Source: Methanosarcinales archaeon ex4572_44
Lineage (GTDB): Archaea; Halobacteriota; Methanosarcinia; Methanosarcinales; EX4572-44
Assembly (NCBI GenBank): GCA_002254825.2
Contig: NJEL02000041.1
Coordinates: forward strand, 1 to 8,349
Direction: 5' to 3'
DNA: 8,349 bases
Positions 4,310 to 8,349 of the stretch are shown here, piece by piece (positions within the stretch are counted from its first letter, which is position 1; each line of letters opens with the position of its first letter). The notes under the pieces were generated by a model. The model made no database searches, was not told the DNA's origin, and was given only the letters and a program-made list of their open reading frames with translations. The position numbers and the translations under genes are program-made.

Positions 4310-6736
4310 TCAGATGTTTTCGTCTCGGTCTCGTTCTTCGGGTTTTAGCAGTCGGAATTCGATTGTTCCGCCTGGTGCGAGGTCTCGTACTTCTGCTCGA
4401 TAGGAGATGGTTATGGGTGAGATGTTGAAGCTTGCACTGGTTACTTTGAGCAGGTCGTGGTTTATCTCAACTGTGAGTTTGTGGCGCCTGTAGCGCATCT
4501 GGAATTTGAGTCTGTGTAGTTGGTCTGGCAGGACTGGGTTGAAGTGGAGGTTGTTTGCGCGCATCTCGAGTCCAGTGTAGCACCCTTGTACGAGGTCGAT
4601 TGTCCCTGCCATTGCGCCTGCGTGGATGCCTTCTGGTGTTGTTCCGCCTTGGATGTCGGCAAGGTCGCTCTCGAGAGATTTGTTGAATAGGTGCCATGAT
4701 CGTCTTCGGTCCATGCGTGATAGGACCCATGAGTGCACCACTGTGCTGAGGGTTGAGCCGTGGGAGGTTCGTTCTAGGTAGTACTGGATGTTTTCAGGGA
4801 TTTGTTCGGGGTTGAAGGGGTAGCCGAGGTGTTCGAAGAGCGTCAGGAGTTCGTCTGCTGAGAAGAGGTAGAACATCATCAGTACATCTGCTTGCTTGGA
4901 TGCTTTGTAACGGTTGGTTGTGTCGCCTTCTACATCGAGGATGCGGTCCAGGCGCCGAATATCACCGTACTTTTCCAGGTATCCTTCCCAGTCAAACTCT
5001 GTTAAGTCTTCGTAACCCTCAAACTGGCTGATTATACCGTCTCTGTGGAACGGTACTCGTAACTTGCGGCTTATTTCATCCCATCTATCTATTTCACCGT
5101 TCTTTAATCCTATTCGTTCACATACCTGCCGGAATCGTTCTTCAGGAAACATTCTGAGCACTTCTATCGCCCGTATGAGTACCCAGGATACCAGCACATT
5201 CGTGTATGCATTATTGTTGAGCCCTTCACTATGGGCCTCTTTCGGGTAGGCTGTGTGGAACTCGTCAGGACCAACTATTCCAGAGATCTCGTAGCGATCA
5301 ATCTCCTGGTTGTGTCGTGCGATGCTTGCGAAGAGGCGTGCAATCTCAAGCATCATCTCTGCTCCATAGTAGTACATGAATTCGTGGTCTTCTGTTGCCT
5401 GATAGTAGTGCCAAATGTTGTATGCGATCGCTGCATTGATGTGGCGCTGGCGATACGTGTTATCTGTGATCCAGCGCCCTGATCTCGGGTTCTGGTGCAG
5501 CCTCTGGGCTTCTTCTCTCCCATTGCTTCCGCTCTGCCAGGGGAACATTGCTCCCAGGTACCCAGCTTCTCTTGCTGCGCATCTGGCTTCTGGGAGGCGG
5601 CGGTAGCGGTAGAGGAGAAGCGAGCGTGTGAGCATGGGCGTGTGCAGATTGAGAAAGGGGAATGCGAATAGTTCATCCCAGAAGATGTGTCCACGGTACG
5701 CTTCTCCATGCCAGCCGCGTGCTGGAAACCCGACATCAAGGTCAATCGAGTGGCTGGAGATTGTCTGGAGCAGGTGGAAGATGTGGAGGCGCAGTTTCAG
5801 GTTTGCCAGAGGATCGTCCGCTTCAAGCTCGATATCAAAGTCCTCCCAGAGGTGTTTCCATGTTAGACGATGCTCTGCGAGAAGTTCGTCGAACCGGCCG
5901 AGACGCCTGATCTTGTTTTCTGCTTCCAGCATGGGTTCTGAGATTGCAGGGTCAATCGAGGTGTAGAGTGTTATGATCTTCTCGACAAGAATGCTCTCGC
6001 CCATCTCAAGATCGAGTGTGAACTCTTCTTCGACCCGCGTCTTCGAGGACGTGTTCCTGGCTTCTGGCGTAACATCCTCTCCGTTTCGGTAGATTCGGGT
6101 GCGTGCAGCGATTCCAACCACAATATGGGACTGGTTTGTCCTGCAACAAAGGAGTATCGCCTCTCTGATCTCTCTATTCTCCAGTATCTCAAGGTGGTGC
6201 TGGTTGAGACCACGGTATCGCTTAACTCCGCGGTTCTTCACACCGCCATCGATTGCTGAGCGAACTTGGAGCCTGCCAGACCAGTTAACTGCCCTGATCT
6301 CAAGGGAGAGTCCCGCTACATGCTGGTCTGCCATGCTCACAAATCGCTGCTCGAAGGTCTCGGTCACGCGACCACTCTGGTCGCTAAAGGAGAGTCTGCG
6401 GGTGAGAAGACCTGCTTCAAGGTCGAGCTTTTGGCGATACGATCTGATCTCAACCTCGTCGATCCGAAACCATCTATCATCATTGATCTTAAATGTCAGT
6501 GGAAGCCAGTTGGGGAAGTTGACAAGGTCTTCATTCTCAACTTCGCGCCCGCTAATCCATGTCTTCAATCGGTTATAACCGCCTGCAAGATACGTTCCAG
6601 GATAATGTATTCCATCATCACTGGCGTCAGGTGAGGCTGCACGTGTTACGAAGTATCCGTTGCCAAGGGCAGAGAGCACTTCACGGAGCCCTTCCTCATC
6701 GGGTCGGTACGAGTCGTGAACGAGGGACCATTCCAT
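4310..6736 (-). CDS. Glycoside hydrolase family 65 protein, likely disaccharide (trehalose/kojibiose/maltose-type) phosphorylase
   Basis: GH65 phosphorylases split an alpha-linked glucose disaccharide with inorganic phosphate to glucose and beta-glucose-1-phosphate. From the ATG at 6734-6736 the protein has 808 residues, the normal family length. It has an N-terminal beta-sandwich (about 1-300), an (alpha/alpha)6 barrel, and a small C-terminal beta domain (about 700-808). GWHGEAYRGHIFWDE (about 341-355) and GPDEFH with the general acid E492 (VGPDE) are the signature substrate and catalytic motifs. KQADVL (614-619) and HGSTLS (659-664), near the phosphate site in family structures, and TTPEGIHAGAMAGTID (699-714) complete the set. 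No signal peptide is seen, so it is cytosolic. This start has GGAGGT (6746-6751) nine bases upstream; the frame stays open 34 codons further, but only inside the preceding gene. Specificity cannot be read from motifs; the phosphatase neighbour favours trehalose. Confidence 0.9.
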   Translation of the reverse strand: MEWSLVHDSYRPDEEGLREVLSALGNGYFVTRAASPDASDDGIHYPGTYLAGGYNRLKTWISGREVENEDLVNFPNWLPLTFKINDDRWFRIDEVEIRSYRQKLDLEAGLLTRRLSFSDQSGRVTETFEQRFVSMADQHVAGLSLEIRAVNWSGRLQVRSAIDGGVKNRGVKRYRGLNQHHLEILENREIREAILLCCRTNQSHIVVGIAARTRIYRNGEDVTPEARNTSSKTRVEEEFTLDLEMGESILVEKIITLYTSIDPAISEPMLEAENKIRRLGRFDELLAEHRLTWKHLWEDFDIELEADDPLANLKLRLHIFHLLQTISSHSIDLDVGFPARGWHGEAYRGHIFWDELFAFPFLNLHTPMLTRSLLLYRYRRLPEARCAAREAGYLGAMFPWQSGSNGREEAQRLHQNPRSGRWITDNTYRQRHINAAIAYNIWHYYQATEDHEFMYYYGAEMMLEIARLFASIARHNQEIDRYEISGIVGPDEFHTAYPKEAHSEGLNNNAYTNVLVSWVLIRAIEVLRMFPEERFRQVCERIGLKNGEIDRWDEISRKLRVPFHRDGIISQFEGYEDLTEFDWEGYLEKYGDIRRLDRILDVEGDTTNRYKASKQADVLMMFYLFSADELLTLFEHLGYPFNPEQIPENIQYYLERTSHGSTLSTVVHSWVLSRMDRRRSWHLFNKSLESDLADIQGGTTPEGIHAGAMAGTIDLVQGCYTGLEMRANNLHFNPVLPDQLHRLKFQMRYRRHKLTVEINHDLLKVTSASFNISPITISYRAEVRDLAPGGTIEFRLLKPEERDRDENI

Positions 6737-6737
6737 G

Positions 6738-8219
6738 TCAGCAGTACCTCCCGAGGGCTTCAAGAAACGCTCCAACATCGGCTTGATCCAACCTATAGTC
6801 TGCCAGAGTTTCATCCCTATCTCCAACAAGGATTGCACAACCTACGCCCTTAACCGCTCCAAAGGCATCCTCGTCTGTCAGATCATCCCCGATATAGATC
6901 GGGAAAAGATCCTTTCTCGTGTCGAGGTCGTCCATTATCATTGTAACCACTCTTCCTTTGTCCCAGTCAATATCTGGCTGCAGTTCAAAGACTTTTTTCG
7001 CGTATGAGAGGCGCAAACCACCTTCTTTTGCCATTTCAACCTCTCTTTTAACACATGGGATTATTTTTTCATCTGCTCTACGATAATGGACTGCGATTGC
7101 GTACTTTTTTCGTTCGACCAGAACACCCTCAATCGAAGAAAGTACTTCACGCAGTCTCTCTTCTGCACGATCAAGCAGAGGAAGCAGCTTGTTTGCTTCC
7201 TTCTTTTCCCACACAACCCCCTCTGGGGTGAGGAGGTGGAATCCGTGGCTTCCAGCGTAGTATACTCCTTTTATCCCAACCATCTTCTGAATGTCGCTCA
7301 GGTCTCGCCCGCTTATGATCGAGACCACACACCTGGCTGAAAGTGTCGTAACCCGCTTGCGCATCTCTTCTGAGAGCCGTGCATCCTCTGGTCGTTCAAC
7401 GATCGGTGTAAGAGTTCCATCATAATCGAGAAATACAGAGAGATTCTTCCACGATGCATCTCTTATGATCTCTTCTACCCTCTGGAGGGCATAGGACAGG
7501 TTTTTCCTCAGTTTTACACTGGAGAAGTCGTTCACCACAAGATCTGCACCCGCCATCAGAAGTGCTTCCTCGCACCCATCCCGTGCTACAGCAATGACCA
7601 TGCCAAAGCCCCCGCTATGCCCAGCCCTTACCCCGGAGATTGCATCCTCCACAATTATTGCGCGCGCAGGCTCAACACCAAGCTCCCCTGCCGCTTCAAG
7701 GAAGATGTCAGGGGCAGGTCTCCCCAGAAGACCCTTTTCTTCAACATCCCTACCATCAAGAATGACATCAAAGAAATCCGTAACCCCGGCAGCATCAAGT
7801 ACCCGGGAAGCGTTCTTGCTGGCAGAGATGAGCGCAACCCCAACACCCATAGCTTTAAGCCTCGCTATAAACTCGATCGTATCTCCAAAAGGCTCAACGC
7901 CACGACCGAGCCGCTCCAAGAACAAAAGATTCTTACGGTTTCCAAGACCACAGACAGTCTCACACCCAGGATCATCATCTAGTTTGCCCTCCTCAAGCAC
8001 TATGCCTCTTGATCTAAGAAAACTCCTAACCCCAGAGTAACGCTCCTTGCCATCCACATACCTCCTGTAATCAGTCATTGTGAACGGCTTGAAACCCACA
8101 CCTTCAAACCCTTCAAGGAACTGGTCGAAAACCTCCTTCCAAACGGCTGCATGCAGACCAGCAGTATCTGTGACAACGCCATCCATGTCAAAGATTGCAG
8201 CATCAAACCCATCTACCAT
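6738..8219 (-). CDS. otsB: Bifunctional beta-phosphoglucomutase-like / trehalose-6-phosphate phosphatase fusion
   Basis: Two HAD domains lie in tandem (493 residues). The first (about 5-235) resembles beta-phosphoglucomutase: DMDGVVTD with D11 and D13, T19, H23, SASKN (S132), and VED with E191-D192. The usual motif-III Lys before PAPD is Arg (R167). It should convert beta-glucose-1-phosphate to glucose-6-phosphate. The second (about 258-490) is a trehalose-6-phosphate phosphatase: DYDGTLTP (D265, D267), ISGRD (S303), GSHGF (323-327), WDKG (K421) and GDDLTDED (D445, D446, D449), which releases trehalose. ATG 8219 is preferred because GGAG (8226-8229) lies six bases upstream and motif I then begins near residue 11. 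ATG 8231 and a TTG at 8255 overlapping the upstream stop are alternatives. A GH65 phosphorylase follows one base after the stop. No trehalose-6-phosphate synthase is in the window. Confidence 0.93.
   Translation of the reverse strand: MVDGFDAAIFDMDGVVTDTAGLHAAVWKEVFDQFLEGFEGVGFKPFTMTDYRRYVDGKERYSGVRSFLRSRGIVLEEGKLDDDPGCETVCGLGNRKNLLFLERLGRGVEPFGDTIEFIARLKAMGVGVALISASKNASRVLDAAGVTDFFDVILDGRDVEEKGLLGRPAPDIFLEAAGELGVEPARAIIVEDAISGVRAGHSGGFGMVIAVARDGCEEALLMAGADLVVNDFSSVKLRKNLSYALQRVEEIIRDASWKNLSVFLDYDGTLTPIVERPEDARLSEEMRKRVTTLSARCVVSIISGRDLSDIQKMVGIKGVYYAGSHGFHLLTPEGVVWEKKEANKLLPLLDRAEERLREVLSSIEGVLVERKKYAIAVHYRRADEKIIPCVKREVEMAKEGGLRLSYAKKVFELQPDIDWDKGRVVTMIMDDLDTRKDLFPIYIGDDLTDEDAFGAVKGVGCAILVGDRDETLADYRLDQADVGAFLEALGRYC
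6746..6751 (-). promoter_or_regulatory. Ribosome binding site fixing the GH65 start
   Basis: GGAGGT on the minus strand lies nine bases before ATG 6736, inside the last codons of the upstream gene, whose TGA ends one base before that ATG. This decides against the longer start near 6838 and points to translational coupling. Confidence 0.7.
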
Positions 8220-8225
8220 GATTGT

Positions 8226-8229
8226 CTCC
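8226..8229 (-). promoter_or_regulatory. Ribosome binding site favouring ATG 8219
   Basis: GGAG on the minus strand ends six bases before ATG 8219. The ATG at 8231 has only a weak GGTGG-like stretch upstream, and TTG 8255 has no clear site, although it overlaps the preceding TGA. Confidence 0.45.
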
Positions 8230-8251
8230 ATCAAAACCACCACCCTACGCC

Positions 8252-8349
8252 TCAATTTCCTACCCCAAGCAGCGTTACCACGATCACTATAGCTATCCCA
8301 AGCCCCACCATACGTACAATGTGAACCAGCATGCTCTGGCGTGCAAGCC
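8252..8349 (-). CDS. C-terminal end of an unidentified membrane protein (partial)
   Basis: A minus-strand frame is open from the right edge to TGA at 8252-8254, giving 31 residues. Its last part, VGLGIAIVIVVTLLGVGN, is a clear transmembrane-like hydrophobic segment after a basic stretch (HIVRM). Such a helix at the very C-terminus is typical of multi-pass proteins. The stop overlaps a TTG (8253-8255) in the downstream frame and lies 32 bases before the preferred start of the mutase-phosphatase gene, so the genes are probably co-transcribed. The family is not recognised; a transporter is possible but unsupported. Confidence 0.5.
   Translation of the reverse strand, partial: LARQSMLVHIVRMVGLGIAIVIVVTLLGVGN

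Noticed and set aside
6099..6578. 159-codon plus-strand ORF inside the GH65 gene
   Set aside because: It is antisense to well-conserved GH65 coding sequence, its composition is serine/arginine-rich as in reverse-complement artefacts, and it has no domain. The same applies to the plus-strand ORFs at 5628-5966, 7594-8040, 7617-7982 and 3407-3766.
6737..6838. Longer GH65 start giving 842 residues
   Set aside because: The extra 34 codons lie wholly inside the phosphatase gene and do not fit the family N-terminus, while ATG 6736 has a GGAGGT site and sits right after the upstream stop.
1..8349. CRISPR array, insertion sequence, integrase or defence system
   Set aside because: No regularly spaced repeats, transposase, terminal repeats with target duplications or defence domains were seen. 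The complete genes are metabolic or signalling.

Overview
The window looks like a piece of an archaeal chromosome, probably from a methanogen- or ANME-like euryarchaeote. This rests on a PocR-sensor kinase with a partner receiver protein, a TATA box instead of -35/-10 elements ahead of purF, oligo-T tracts after genes, and GGAG/GGTGA ribosome sites with TTG starts. It is an inference, because no rRNA or other clade marker is present. All complete genes lie on the minus strand, so transcription runs from the right edge to the left.

Right part (about 4310-8349): the C-terminal hydrophobic tail of an unknown membrane protein is followed by a two-gene sugar cassette. The first gene fuses a beta-phosphoglucomutase-like HAD domain to a trehalose-6-phosphate phosphatase. 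The second, starting one base after the first stops, is a family 65 glycoside phosphorylase-like protein. Together they could release trehalose from trehalose-6-phosphate, split a disaccharide with phosphate into glucose and beta-glucose-1-phosphate, and convert that to glucose-6-phosphate. The domain order mutase-phosphatase-GH65 matches, as separate genes, the single mycobacterial protein OtsB1 (Rv2006). Oligo-T tracts close the unit.

Middle (about 2620-4309): an AT-rich leader with a strong TATA box and an imperfect dyad precedes purF, the first committed enzyme of purine synthesis. It carries a short propeptide, the catalytic Cys and all four iron-sulfur cysteines. Next comes a 343-base gap with no convincing gene but several inverted repeats.

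Left part (about 1-2276): a two-component operon that is AT-rich in places. Its PocR histidine kinase is broken. The open frame stops after the N-box, and the ancestral C-terminus survives in another frame for 25 codons, ending two bases before the receiver gene. An internal deletion has removed the G1/F region of the ATPase. A stand-alone receiver and a small two-helix membrane protein of unknown function follow. Between that operon and the end of a plus-strand gene at the left edge are three back-to-back hairpins.
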